Assembly (NCBI GenBank): GCA_907165065.1
Contig: OU015538.1
Location: 16,631,165-16,695,164, forward strand
Direction: 5' to 3'
DNA length: 64,000 bases
Source: Caprimulgus europaeus
Taxonomy: Eukaryota > Chordata > Aves > Caprimulgiformes > Caprimulgidae
Below, piece by piece: positions 38,696-52,685 of the stretch (position 1 is its first letter; every line of letters starts with the position of its first letter). Under the pieces are notes generated by a model, which saw nothing but the letters and a program-made list of their open reading frames with translations, ran no database searches and was not told where the DNA came from. The position numbers were made by a program, and so were the translations under genes.

Positions 38696-41600
38696 GTTAC
38701 TTATACACTTCTGTTCTTTTGTAATTTCTTCTACTTTTAAAGTGTTGTCTGTGTGTTTAAATTTTCAGGTACTGCAGTATTGTGCCTGATCCTTTGCCTT
38801 CTCCAGTTTCCAGAAACTGGTAGGTATGAACTTGCAGTAAACATTTTCAGTGACTAAAGCTGTGTGAAGAACAAGTTACAGGTGTAAATCTGTCTTCTGA
38901 ATTAGCGATAACATGGCAAGTATCCAAAATAACTCAGTTCATGTAACACATACCTTTGGGATTCCAGTTCCCATGGGAATACATCAGAAGACAAGCCGTG
39001 TTATTAAGTTAACCAAACACAAATTTGCCTTGCAGTTTTTCTGTTCATTCCAATGGGACATGAATATTTTGTTTCCTAATCTGCACAATTACCCTGGAGC
39101 TCATGTTGCAGTGTGTCAGTACAATGACAGCTTCTCCTGAGTGACAACTCATGGCTATAGTGAAAGCTGACAGGATTTGTAAACCAAGTTTGTTTAAAGA
39201 CTCAGTTCTTGAGTGACTCTGTTTCTCAGTGGCATCACAGTTAATCATTACTGCATTTTACAGTACACCTCAAGTATGCTTCTTTTAAAATGGATCTAAT
39301 TGGCACGCTTAAATGGACTTGTAATAGTGTATCATTTTTTATCACAGAATATGCTGTACTAGCACCTCCTAACATAATATTGTTGATAGCAATTGGAAGA
39401 TGCTCAGGGACATTCTACACGTTCTGCAATGTGATCTAATAAAAACAGGTCAGTAGTAATGGGTGGTGGAGTTTGTAAATGTTCACCTTGGTGGCAGGCT
39501 TTTTTATGTCTCTTGGAGTCACTTGGGCAGTTACTGTCACTAACCTTTTTCTAGTGAGGGCCATGTTTTTCACATAGCATAAGCCAATACTTGTCTCCCT
39601 GAATGTGCATTTGTGTGGAACACTATTATATATGATATTTCATTCTGTTTATCCTTACGTTTCTTTAATGGCATCTTGCTTTAAGAAACAAAGGTAAAAT
39701 AAGTATTTTACATTCATGAACGTAGGAAAGGAGTCTTGGACTGAAGGCTGACTGGGAAGTTCTCACATGATTTCCATCCTCATGAATGTCGCTAGAACTC
39801 TGAGTATAAATCACTGTAAGGTTTGGTATGTATTTTAAATATGAATTTTGGAACTTGAACTCTTATCTGTGCTGTACATTGACTGTGTTTAGTTTCATCT
39901 CTTGGGACAAGGGATTGTCCATGTAACATTTGTATGGCACCTAGCATGAGCCTCTGTTTGGATTTGCACACTAGGGGAATTGCTGCAAAATATATATCTC
40001 ATTCTAATAATAATGTGATCCCCCTAAAATAAGGAAAATAACTCCCAACTTTATAAGTGCTTTTGAACATGGCCAGAAATTCTGCAAAATGTTCAGAAAG
40101 TTTTAAGGCATAGTAAGGCAGAAGTCAACATAAATAAGCTGCAGACATTAAAAAGACTAATGCTGCTGCCATGCTGATTTCATTTTTCTTTTGTTGTTTA
40201 AATATATAGAGAGAGTACATAAAAAAAATACTGGAGATGATTGGAATTGGTTCATAAAACTGCTGGTTTGCAAATCATTACGATATTTTAACTGCATTGC
40301 CTGGTTCTGAGTTAGCATCTGTAGGCATCTTGCATTATATTATACCTTGGAATTGTGTCCAAAACTTGTGGCTACACAATACTGTTCTGGAAACTTGGTA
40401 TTTAAGGTTGAAGGAAAAGAGCAACTTCTGTGTAAGATCTCTAGTGTGAAATTCCGGTCATGGTAAATTCTATAGCTTCTCCTTTAATGCTGATGGTTTT
40501 GTCTTTCCACTGCACTTCAGTGGAAGAAGCATTTTTTGATTCTACTTCCAGCTTACCGTCAGATGCTTCGTGTTTATGGCCATTGATTTTCTTGAGATGT
40601 TCCTGCAGTGCTTAATAAATTCTTCTATAATTAATCATGCCATATATATTTGGTACCAAACCCCAGAGTCTTTGAAAGGAGCACTGCTTTCTAGGAAGAC
40701 TACACATCTGTGCATTTCATTCACCATATGTAGATATCCATGGTTGGTAAGTATTTGGTATATTGGTAGTTGAAGAAGGTCTCTTTAAAAAGGGTGATTT
40801 TGAATTTCCAGTAATTAAATGATAGTCAAATAATTTCACAAACATTAAATAACCTTAAGGAATAAACAGGATTTCTAATATGCAACAGTTAATGATTATG
40901 ACAATTGGTTTTCAGCAATTGAAAGTAATTTAAAATATTCTAATGTTTTACCATATTAACGCTTAAATTACACTACTTAGGATAATAATGGGACTGATGC
41001 CAAATTTGGTCTCTCATAGTGTCATCTTTTTTGTTAGAAACCCAACAATTACTTCAGTGTATTTGTAAGGATGCTCCTTATATGGAGTATCTTCCTCTCT
41101 TTCCTGGCTTTCCTTCTCTAGCTAGCCTTTGCTTTAATTCCACAGCAAGCAGTCATCCATACCACAAATACCATAAATAGTTACACAAAATAATGTTAGA
41201 GTTCCCATTTACTGCTGATACTGAAAAGCATCTTCCTGTAAAACACCAGGAAAAACATAATTTCTTTTGTCTCTTAGCTCTCTCATTTACTGTCTTATAG
41301 AAATAACTTCTGACTGTTTGGGTGTGGGACACCCGATGTTTGGTAATCATATGCGTGGGCCCAGCACCAGGGTAGCAGTTTATTTCCTACATGTGATTAT
41401 TCCTAACTTGTTCCATTAAAATAAGTAATGCAGTTGTTGTTGAGACACTAGCTAGAAAAATAACAGCTGCACACTGTGGCTGCCGTGCTGTTATGTGTAC
41501 GGGCAGTCCGTGTGGGTGTGGTATTAAGGCTTCACTAGCAGATGTTTTGGATGACTTCAGTATTCTTGACTGGCAAATCCCCAAGTGAATTATGGAGGTC

Positions 41601-44600
41601 ATCTCAAATGAGTTGCATTTCTTGAGATAAGCTGTAAAAATCTCAAATGGCTAGGTGGCACCTTCTGAGCAGCCAGGCTAGTGAAACTTTTCACTCACTG
41701 CATAGCAGTAACTGTCTTGCATGAACACATTGGGAGTATCCTGGGTAGGACCTGATTGTATGTGCTGAGTAACAGAGAACACGCTTTGTTTTTATGCTGC
41801 ATATGCCTTTTACTTTTCCTCATAAGAAGTTATACGTGAATGGACATTCACACAGCTCACTGGATTACAACCTGAACGGTATTTTAATTTTTATGTGAAG
41901 GTGTCATCACCAAAGTATTGGGACCTCGTAAGCACACTTGTTAATGATGCATAGCTTTTTGCCTTGGCTGGAGAGAGATTTCACTATCCCTACAGGAGTA
42001 CAGTTCTACTGACTTTTTAAGGCCAGCTGATAATAAGTAGAACATTGCCACCTTTTGGTCATAAAGAAAAGACATTCCGTTAAAGAAGAAGCCTTATGCA
42101 AGTTGAGGATGCTGCAGCAAAACTACTTAGTAGTATATTCATTTGTAATGTAACTGCTCAGTAATAGTAGCCCAGTTCAGTGGAGGTTGTAGGCATCGTT
42201 TGCTTTGATTGTATGTATTTCTTATCCTGGTGATGTGTTTAGGGAGAATATATTATGCTACATACTAATTATGTTTTCCTGAGGACTGAATTACATATGC
42301 ATTGTGAAGGTAGTATGAAGGCTACCATGGTTACCATTGTGCACCCAGCAACTTACTTTATACAGTGCCAATTAATCTGAGGTAATGCTTGAGAGAGAAG
42401 AACGGTGAATAAGGAATGCTAATGTCTCAGCTGAAAGATGGAAATTAGATAGAAAAGTACAGCTTTTATTGAAGATTATATGTCAGGGACAGCACTTATC
42501 AATGAATCCACCTGTAAGACTAAAACCAACAGTTCTGTCTTGCATAAAAAAAGGTATCTCTCTAGGCCTAATCAACACACAGGACACGTTGCTTCTTTAT
42601 CAAGAATGTTCTCTGAATAGGAGTTTTTTCCTTCGCATCATGTTAATGCTGTATTCTTGCACTTCAGACTGGAATTGGGGATTATTGCTATGTCAGAAAG
42701 AGGGGGCACTTTCATGCTGCAAAGACGTCTAAACTTGATGCAGATAGTTGCTAGAGGCAAATCTTATGCCTTTGGCCAAAGAATTCCAGATGGTGAGGAC
42801 AAGTCATAGCACAACTCTAACTCTTTCCTGTTCTGGACAGCTCAGTTTTTCTTGTTATGTTGCTGACATGGCTTCTTAGTCACCTTGTTCCATCAGTGTG
42901 AGGTGTATGGCAAAATTCATGTGCCAGCTGTATACGATGTATGGTTATAATTCTCACATGTCCTTTTTTACATGTACTTTTTACACTGGGACTCATCATT
43001 TTAGTAGACCAAAAGAATCCAGTCTAGAGCACGCAGATCCAGACTCCCCCCTGGTTCTGAATACAAAACACTGCTGTTGCAATTTCTAAATGAGAACTTT
43101 GAGAAAGGGTCAAGTGAAGACATTGGGTAAGCTCCTGACATAATTGCAAATTTCCTACTTGAATCTTTTCATTAGATTCCCTGTACCTATTTATATCTAC
43201 ACAGCATAAAAGCATCACGAATATCTGCTGTGCAGTGTCACAGCCATGCCTCTTGATGCTGTTTTTGCTGCCCTAGCAGTCTTGTAGAGTTTTGCTATTG
43301 ATTCTCACCGCAGCAGCTGTAAATACCTAGCAACAAAGATCTAACTTAGCCCTAATGAAGCAAATCACTTAAAGATTGACAGTATCAACGTTTTAAAGGT
43401 GTTTCAGAAAAGGAAGGTACAAACAAACATTTAGATGTGATTAAAAATATTTTTAATTTTTAAATTTGATTCTTACCATTTTGCAAAAATGTACGTAACA
43501 CCTCACGCTGAATATGTAATGTTCAGAAGAAATTGTACCATTTTTCTTGATTCACCAAAATGCATGAACCATAAAATGTATGGATTTAAGTTAACTTAGC
43601 TAACTCTATAATGAAACAGATGAGGGAATCCTTGTTATCCTCCATTCTGCTGGCTGAGCAACATCACATTCTATGAGGCTGGTAATTTTTTGGCAAAAAA
43701 TTAATGGTAACAAACAGTTGGGAGGCAGTAACTTCAACTTCCACAGATGTTCCAGCAGTAAATAGGTGCCCAAGGCAGAAGCTTTGATGCTTAAGTGATG
43801 GGTTGTTTATCTTAAAGGTTAGAAATGAAGCTACTAAAATGAGGAGGCACCTTTTCCAAGTGTTATTCGTTAACATGGTTTATTGGCTTATGTGACTTGA
43901 AACTGTATTATTACTATTTTTTATTAAAAAGTTATTTGCTGTACATAGTAGAGCACTTAAACAAGAGTAAAGATCAAGCATTTTCACCAAAATTCTTTGA
44001 TAAGAGAAAATACTTAATTTCAGTAACTTTTCACTCTTTATTGTAGTGACTTTTAAACTTATTCTACAGCATCCTTTATACTCTAGTAGTTGGACTGAGC
44101 ATGCTCAACTGTACAGGATTAATCCCTGGACTTCCCTTACTATATTACATAAGGAACATCCCCTTCCACTGCTTTGAAATGTAATATGGTTGGAAGTATC
44201 TATCTGCTAGATGTAAATCAGAAATATTTTTTGCCTGCTTACTTTGAACTTCAACAGAACATTGAAACTCATAGACATCTTTATTTTGTTTCTAAGAACA
44301 TGGCTCAATCAGTATTTTTGCCGAAGCTTCTAATCAGAAGCAATTGTTCACTCAAGGGGATATGATGGAGAAAAGTTGCAATGGTTCATGCTAATCAAAC
44401 ATAATTAAGTTTCTTAAAAAATCTGTTATATATCATGCACACATGTTCTTTTTTGCATGAGGAAACTTTTTTCCTAGGGTAATTCCAGAAGAAATTTCAG
44501 GTTACTAGCCAAACATTTTGGAAAATTACTAGCTGCTGCTGCAGATCCTATGTATTAATCTTTGCACTGAACTAAAAAATAGCTGTACAGATGTGCAGCA

Positions 44601-47600
44601 AAGAATCAAGGATGTTTCTTCATATTTGTTGAAGCGAGTTCATATTTAATCATCAAGCTCTTGGCACAAATATTTCTGCAACCTGTGTCAGTGGAAATCA
44701 TACGAGTTTATAAAGGAAGTTTATATAATTATCTCATTATCTAATTTCAATAATAAAATAATTGAGCTGTCTAAATGCCTATTAGTGGAAAACCAATGGA
44801 ATGAGTAGATCAGTAATTATGCATAGGAACCTCAGCTTTTCACTCCGATGAAATCTTTGTATTCTCTGAACTTCTTTTCTTCCTCGGTGAAATGGTTCGT
44901 TTTTATTACAATGTTTCCACTTAGTGATTTTTATTTTCTGTGAAAGAAAAAAAATAATAATTATATAAAAGCCTTTTGCAGATTTCCCTTTAGCAGCAGC
45001 AGTCGACTTGTAAAGAAAACACCGTACCTGACCAACAAAACAACTGAGGACTCCAGATAGGTCAGTTGTTGCCTTTGCTTGCAGGGCTGGAAACAGCAGT
45101 TATGGTAGCAACATATTTCAGATACTGATACTTCAGGCAAGGTGGATAAGGTGTTTTTCAGAGCATCTGGTTCTTTGGATGGATGGACACACAGATGGAG
45201 AAGTTCTGAGTGACTGAACATTACTGAGGTTATTCAGCAAGCTGGCACAAATTTGCTTCTCTACTAGGAAGCCTGAAGTAGAGCTGTAGGCCATTACAAC
45301 TGAAAACCTGGAACTAAAAGGACAGAAGGTAATAGGGGAATACAAGGAAAACTGTATTAATTAATATTATTTTTAGATGATTAACTTTTAAATTAAAATC
45401 TTAAGCTAACTAGTTATAGAGGAAGTTTACACATTAAGAAAAAGTAGGAAATGGTATAAAAGTAACTTCATTTACAATCCAAATGAAAATACATAAAATG
45501 TGTTTTGGTCTTTTTTGTAATTTGTGACACTTCTGGAAATTAGGACTCTTATCCTAAAACCACAAATGATTACAGTAGAACCAACAAAACAACAGAGTTT
45601 CCTTGACAGAAGCCGTTGCAAGATAGTGTCTGCTGTCATTTATTGGAATATAATTTATTTGAATTACTTACCTGTTGAATAACACTGAATTACCCTTTGG
45701 AAGAAGGGTACCCATTGCTTCTGATGGTGTTAGCTTATCCCTCCCACCCCTTCTGCTTTACCAATTTATAAATTCCCTGATTTCTGGCAGCTTTTGAGTT
45801 TTGTACTTAAGCTGTATAATTTAGCATAGTAAATAGCTGAGACTGGCAAGCAATGTGTAACTGATAGCATATCCAGTAATTCCTTTTATGTTCTGGGGTA
45901 ATTGTAAGAACAGAATAAAACTGATTATTTCAGCATATGTATCACAAAAGTTGGTTTTAATTTTAGATTTTGTCTTTAGTCAATAGAAAGAGGATGGCAC
46001 TCTGTATTGGTTAACCTCTACTGAGGACAGAAAGAGACAAGAACTACCATAACTGCACTTACAGAACATTCCCATGAATCCCTTTGTTTTGTAGCACATT
46101 GTGGGACTGTGGGAAAAAAAAAGTTGGATTTGTGTATTGCCTGCAAGCTCATTGCTTCACTGTTGAGTATTTCATTTATCCATTCTACAAGAATGGTGCT
46201 GTTTATTGTCATGTTTGATGGTGAAGATTTTTTACAAGGTCTTTTACAGCATAACTCCATCTGGAGTAACTTTAAGGTTACTCTGTCCTTAAGGCGGAAG
46301 TAGTAAGACTCTCTCCTATTTTCACTGAAGCATACGTAATGTAGAGGAAGACAGTGATTCCAGTGAACTAAATCCTTCCATGTGGAAGAAAAAGAGAGTC
46401 CCAGTGAGCAGACTTTTGCTCATTTACTCCCTACAGAGAAATGACATTTGTTCTCTACAGCATTTCCTCTTGAGAGGACCAGTTATTGGCTTATGTCACA
46501 AGCAGTCTACCGTTCCTCAGTGACACATTCCTTAAGGCGTGCAGGGATCACTTTCAATACTCGGTGATCCACATTCGGCTCTGATTGTAGGATTGTGCTG
46601 TGACTGTGAGAACAGAAACTGTGTGTATGTGTTAAAGTCCAGCTGGTTTTCCTCCTGACACAGCACGGCTAGATGTTTCTCCCACTGTACGTTGGGTGTG
46701 TATGTATGTGTATATGTGTATATGCTTATAGGAGTAAAAGGCTTCAGTGGCCTTCTCCTGTTAATTGACTGGCCCTAATTCTACCCAGCCCCCTGCCACT
46801 GATCCAGACTTGCAGAGTCTGTCTAGAGAACCAGAATAGCAGAGGCTCCCTCCCCTTCTTCCTTTACCCACTACAGCTGCTTTGAGGGTACGTAGCAGTT
46901 AATATATATAAATAACAGACAGTGTTGCTAACTTTTTTGTTGCTCTAAAGATGATTAAAGCAACCAAATTCAAGGCATGTTGAGGGGAAAAAATACAATG
47001 AGAAAGTGCTGACATAAAGTGCCCTTGTATCTCTAGTATTGGAGTTCACTGGTGACATTAGTTCTTTGTTTTGTTTTTTGTTCCTAGAATAAAACTTAGA
47101 TTCTCTCTCCAATGAAAAGTTTCACTATCTTCTGCTCTATTTTGGTTTTTAAAGGAGCCTTTCCTGAGATTAAGCATGTAAGAATACAGTAAAATAATTC
47201 AATACTCTGGTAACTGTTGGGGTGAGCAGGCCTCTAACTTGGCTTGGGCTGTGCAGCTGAATGTCAGGAACACACACAGTGTGATGCAGTCAGCTAGAAC
47301 TCCACACTGACTGGAAATAGCATTTCCATTATTGAGGCACTTCTGCATTGTAATATGTTTTCCCAGGATTGAGTACAAGGAGGAAAAAAAAAAAAGGAAA
47401 TAATCTCAGTCAAAGACTGGGGAGATAACCCACTGATGAACTTAATCCAGCCTGGGCTCATGGCTTTTTTTAGCCTTTTTGGTTAAATATATTAAGCCAA
47501 TGGTTCTGGTGCTTTACACACTACATTAAACAACTTAATCATACTGTCCTCTCTTGCATTAATAAATTTAGCATTTGTATTCCTGAAGCAGCTGTTTTCT

Positions 47601-47920
47601 TCTCTTGCTCTATTTTAGTGCTTCTTCAGAATACAAATTCCAGCTTACTTCCATTTTTCCAGACCTAACACTTCAAAAGTTTTGTTTTCCTGTTTGTTTT
47701 TTTTTTTTAACTCTCAAGACCGAAAATTGAGTACTTTGAGGACCACTGCTGTATTTTTGCAATAAATATTTCCTTTGTTGTTAAATATTTCCCAGTAGTC
47801 TTGAACATCCTTCTGGAAGGAGGTGTTCTGGGACAATATATTTCAGACAGAAGAGCTTGTTCCTCTTCTTGAATTTTACTCAGAATTAATTGCTTTCATT
47901 CAGAACTAATTGCTATATTT
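38696..47920. other. Long unique noncoding stretch (about 9.2 kb)
   Basis: No gene, RNA gene or repeat family is recognisable. Small items are a 7-base inverted repeat with a 6-base loop at 45691-45710 (TACCCTT...AAGGGTA), a strong minus-strand donor motif (TTCAACAG|GTAAGT) at about 45670 without a convincing acceptor, a TG/TATG-rich stretch at 46695-46724, and an AT-rich block at 44630-44790 with several TAAT cores. Open frames here are short and unsupported. Confidence 0.5.
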
Positions 47921-47932
47921 TCACAGGTAAGC
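47921..47932 (+). other. Possible recursive splice site (acceptor-donor fusion)
   Basis: The sequence reads tgctatattttcacag|gtaagc: an acceptor directly joined to a good donor, the juxtaposed 3'-5' arrangement used for stepwise removal of very long introns in some vertebrate genes. The pyrimidine tract is short and mixed. Such YAG|GTAAG motifs also occur by chance, so this is a weak candidate that matters only if the window is a plus-strand intron. Confidence 0.15.
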
Positions 47933-48690
47933 ACTCACTCTGGATGCACTTCAGTTTTTACACATCAAAGAATAAGAGATGGATCTTTTAAGATGGAAAT
48001 TAATAGAGTCTATATTTTGTCCTTCTGAAAGCCACACATCCAAAATACCATCAATTTGACAGTTTCAAGTTTTGGTCATAGCTGCAGATACTGATCAATC
48101 CCACTCATATCTGTAGAACTAACTACTGTACAGTGAAGTATGCTGATCTTTTTATAATCTGAAAAAAGGTTGCTTAAAGGAGGCAAGTTTAAATTTCAGG
48201 TTTAGATCAAACATTTTAAAGTTAATATTGTTTATCAAGACTTTTTTTTAACTCTGGAGTTGTAAAGGCTATCAGAGATAGAAAGTTCCTAAATTTCAAA
48301 TTACTAGGAACAATATTCAGTTAAGATGATATTTGTCTTTCCTTCTGGAAGAAATGCTTCTATGAATAATCAGTAATGAAGGTCTTGTTCCTGTTTGTAC
48401 CATTTTTTATGGACTTTAACGGCAGTGCTTAGTGGCAGCCAGCTTTACCATTGAGTATTTGACTAAGCCATGCAGATTTCCAGGTAGCAGTTTTGTATAG
48501 TTCCTGAAGATTTCCCCCAGGCATCTTCTGTTCTGCCTGCACCAATTTGTATACTTAAATGTGTTAACATCTTAGATAGTCTGGCCCCTGCAGAGATTCT
48601 TTCAAGTGGTTCCTGCTGCAGAACTGACCAAGTTGTGCATCGATAAAACACATGTAAAAAGAAGATAATCTTGCAGGTACAGATATGGTG

Positions 48691-48721
48691 TCAATAGTTA
48701 CATGGCTTCAATAGTTACATG
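48691..48721. repeat. Short direct repeat beside an LTR
   Basis: TCAATAGTTACATG occurs twice, separated by three bases, ending 11 bases before the first LTR. It is too far and in the wrong arrangement to be a target-site duplication of that LTR, so a local slippage duplication is likelier. Confidence 0.8.
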
Positions 48722-48732
48722 TTTTGAATGGA

Positions 48733-49300
48733 TGTACTGGGTCTGGCTGGAATGGAGCTAACTTTCTTCACAGCAGCCCATATGGTTTGTGACCCCAACA
48801 GTGTTGATAACCCACTGATGTTTTACCTGCTGCCAAATGGTGCTGACACAGCCTCAAGGCCTTCTTGGTTTCTCATGCTGCTCCACCAGTAAGTAGGCTG
48901 GGGGTGCACAAGAAGATGGGAGGTGACATAGCCAAGACAGCTGACCCCATCTGACCAAAGGGATATTTCACACCATGTTACATTGTGATGAGCAGTAAAA
49001 GCTCAGGATAAGGAGGAGGAAGAGGGGACATCGAGAGTTACACATTTGTCTTCCGAAGTAGCTGTGGCATGTGATGAAGCCCTGCTTTGCAGAACAGTGG
49101 TTGGGAAGTCTCAGCTGATCCATCTGAAAATGCTGTTGCAAGGTTCCTTGTGACAAACTCCTGTTGCCACCCAGACAACAACCAACCATTCTGCTAAAGA
49201 GACTGGATTCTGCCAGGTAAGTGTTGCCATATGCCAAGATGATGATTAGTTTTATTATTATTTATTTAAATAAACAGTCTCTTTGTGTAGCAAGGCAAGG
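48733..49300 (+). mobile_element. Solo LTR of an avian endogenous retrovirus (ERVL-like)
   Basis: It begins with TG at 48733 in a TGTACTGGGTCTGGCTGG context, a start I associate with abundant bird ERV LTRs. It continues through landmarks in the expected order: GGAGCTAACTTTCTTCACAGCAGC, AACAGTGTTGATAAC, CAAGGCCTTCT..GTTTCTCA, AGGCTGGGGGTGCACAAGAAG, GACAGCTGACCCC, TGACCAAAGGGATATT, and GTGATGAAGCCCTGCTTT. The 3' part is strongly diverged; an AATAAA at 49269-49274 and AAACAGTCTCTTTGT near 49272 fit the polyadenylation region, but the end is uncertain. No internal gag/pol-like sequence or second copy follows, so it is a solo LTR. The 89-codon minus-strand frame inside is antisense to it and not a gene. 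The family assignment is from memory of bird repeats. Confidence 0.85.
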
Positions 49301-52300
49301 GGCAATGAAGGATGAGGCTGGGAACCATGTAACAGGTTAGAGATTCATTTTGTAGAACTCATTTGCTTTAACCTATTATTGACCACACCTTAAGATTTTG
49401 CATTTCTTACGTGCATACTACAGGGAATGTGGCAAATGTCTGAAAGTGCAGTATAACTTAAAACATGAGAGAGCAATTTAGAATTGCTTGTAGCTTTTTA
49501 TGTTTTAAACACAGCCTTGCTGAGAGTTTTGCATACTACTGTCAGGCCAAAACATGATTTTAACACTGTAGAAATTAATGCAACATGCTCCACAAAGACT
49601 CAAGGAAGCTGTCTAAAGTTCTAATACTAGTAATACTTGAGAAAAAACTTCTGCAAACATTGCAGGATACTGCAAATTGCAGCACTGGAATCTATTTTAT
49701 TTTAGCTGACTGCCACCACTAGATGGTTAGTTATTTTTTTCTCAGATCTTGCCTTTGTGTGCTACACAAAGGAAAGCGTATGTTTTGTTTTATTGCCTTT
49801 ACTGTGCCAGCAAACATGCAGAATAAGAATGACTGATGTTCTGTGAGATTTCTTATCTTTCATGATATGATTTCTTTAACAGCCATTCTTATTCTTCTCC
49901 TTACACACTTTTGGTGCTGAATGCAATTCATCACTTCACATCTTTTTTCCTACTGCCACTCTCTGCATTTTCTATGTTTTTCTGGCTTAGAGGACAGCAA
50001 AGTTGTTGTAACAATCATTGTTAAAAAAGGAAAGGCAAAAAGAGAGCTTTAATTATTGTTAATACAGAGCTATTTTACCACAGCAGATATTAACAAACCT
50101 TTATTAGAAAACTACATGTTCTTTTATCAGGTCATAGTTTAGGTCAATATCAGGTCTAAGGCTCTTTCTCCCCTTCACTCCCCTGCTTGTCATCCTCCCC
50201 TCACCCCTCCCAAAAAAAATAGTCAGGGGAGCACATGTAGCAGTAAGACACAGAGAAGATTGCAGTCTTGTCCAAGAAGGACCATACTTGGAAATGAGGG
50301 ATGAGGGACTCATTTGTTATTTCATTCTGCTTTTGAGTTCCTTGTTTCCTGTGCTGAGAACCCTCATAAGGATGCCAGTTAGAGTGGTAAGGTTTTGAGG
50401 CTAGCTGTTGACTGAACAACTAGAACGCTTCCATCACACTTACTTTACAATAAGCCAATTCATAACCATAATTTCATAGTAAGTGCCAATTGTTGCACTG
50501 AATTTTGCTATTGATAAAAAGGTGAAGGCATTTTAACTGTATTATACTATTTATGGATCCTACTTGTAATAGGATTGAGCTGATATAGAGATTGTTATAG
50601 AGGGAGAGTGACAGTGTTTATGCTGAGGAGGTTAAAAAGCCCAACTTCAAATTACAAAGTTGCTTTACTGCCTTAGGAGGACACTACCTATATAAAGAAG
50701 CTACAGCAAGGGTGGCAATGAAAAGGAACGAGTTGAAGTGATTTTTATAGAAGTCACACTGCAGGTCAGCAGTAGAGTGAGGAATAAATTTCAAGTCTTG
50801 AGTCCCAGACGAATGTCTTTGCAGCAAATTCTGCTGTTCTAGAAATCTCATTACTTACTGAAGAATGTAAAAGTTGGGTTATGCACACTGTGCCAGTTGG
50901 CAATCGCTGTCCTCTGCTTAAAAAAACCAAAACCACTATATTAAATCTAATTAACCTTCACCTACCTCTGATGACAAAAAAAATCCATGAAAGATGAAAT
51001 GTCATCTATACTAGCATTTTATGATCTCTTCTGAAATAAAAACATCTGGAAACTTGAGTCATGGGAGAGTAGTAAGCACTGACTGGCAGAGACAGCAATA
51101 GAAATGTATCAGATGCACTGAGGGACAGCCTTGGGAAGGATGGTTCTGCATGCTTCTCTCAGTCAAGATCTGAGGAGTGTTCTTTTTTTTAATTGGGAAA
51201 TATTGCCTGTTATGATTTTTTTAACTGGCTCTACTCTTTGTTTCAAAAACATCCCATTATCTTTTAAATTTTTTCTCTTCCCAATGTTTTTGTCCTTTAC
51301 TTCCTCACTAGGTGTGTGGTGTTTTGTTCAGTTTTCACCAATGCTCAGAAATCAAAAAAGCAACTTATGACTATGTTACTCTAACAGTTCTGCAAAGAAG
51401 ACTTTAAAGTCATAGAAAGAGTTGCAAATGCAACACTTTATAAAAAAATCATACACAGGCTTACAAAACAACTTTAAAAAAATCAGCTAAAATTATTGTT
51501 CCCTTTTCCAGACTTACAGCATCTAGTCTAAAGCACAGAGGATAGAAAAGCTTTCATCATAAGCACTCACTTGGGGAAAAGATCTGGCAGAGACTGGGTA
51601 GATAAAGAGTCTAATACAAAATGTGGAAAAGTTTGTCTAGGTTTCATTAATGCCACCTCACTGAAGACCAATCTGTAAGTCTAGACAGAGAACTGCAAAG
51701 TAATTTGCAGCTGGCTGACAGTCTGTAGAAAAACATCCTGAATATCTAAAGTTTACAGACAAAAAATAATTTTAAATAACTTCTACCACACCACCAAGAT
51801 CATAGGACACTTCACAAACAGACTAGGATAAAAATACTCAGTCATAGCTTAGACTATTTAAAAATTATTACTTTCTTAATTGGAATTGAGACACATCATT
51901 TTGTATCACATGACCCACATAAGCCTCTTTAAGGAAGAGCTTTTCCCATGTACTAGTCTATCTGAAGATCCTTATGGCACAGATATTTTTATGGGTACAT
52001 TGAAGAGCTGGGATGGATGCAAGAACAGGGCGAGTACTCATTCTAGTGCAGTTGGAGATGGCCTTAATCACCCACGAAGCATGGATGAAAAGAAAGTTTT
52101 AATAGTTAAAGCACAGTTTAATGGACAAAGAGGTCTCTGACATTTCCTCTGTTCCAAGTATCCAGACCTTCCTTCTGAGTATCATAATGGACTATATTGA
52201 CAAGTAGGGCTGAAGCCTGGGTTGCTGTTTTGATAACCATAATTACTGATGGGAACAAACACAACCAGTGCCTCAGTATGTTGTTTCTTGCTTTGTAATG

Positions 52301-52685
52301 CTGTTGCGTATCTGATGTGCAGCAATATTAAGAAGTTTCCAGAGGAAGATGGCCCACATAGATTTCAGATGTTATCTTAAATCCAGATACTTCCTAGATA
52401 ATAAAACTACACACAAATGTCTGGACTTGAAAATCATTAAAATTTATCACCAGTAATACCACAGGTGATTGTATTTGTCACCTAGTGCAGAACGTACCTG
52501 TGAAACAGGAATTACCATCTAAATGACTAAAACTCCCACAGAGATGATGAAAAGTGTTTATTAAGTAACTGACAAGCTGATAACAAAGACTGATATAACC
52601 ATAACTCCGGGTTTGTCAATTGAAAATGACAATACTAAATAAAGATTGTACATGAACATAAGCCATAGCTATTGTACTGGGAATA
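49301..52685. other. Unique noncoding DNA between two LTRs
   Basis: No retroviral internal region is recognisable between the two LTRs, which belong to different types and are therefore independent insertions. Open frames up to 86 codons are unsupported. Confidence 0.55.

Noticed and set aside
45691-45710. 7-base inverted repeat (TACCCTT...AAGGGTA)
   Set aside because: Too short to indicate a structured RNA or terminator in vertebrate DNA.
48968-49237. 89-codon minus-strand open frame
   Set aside because: Antisense to the first LTR and without recognisable protein features.
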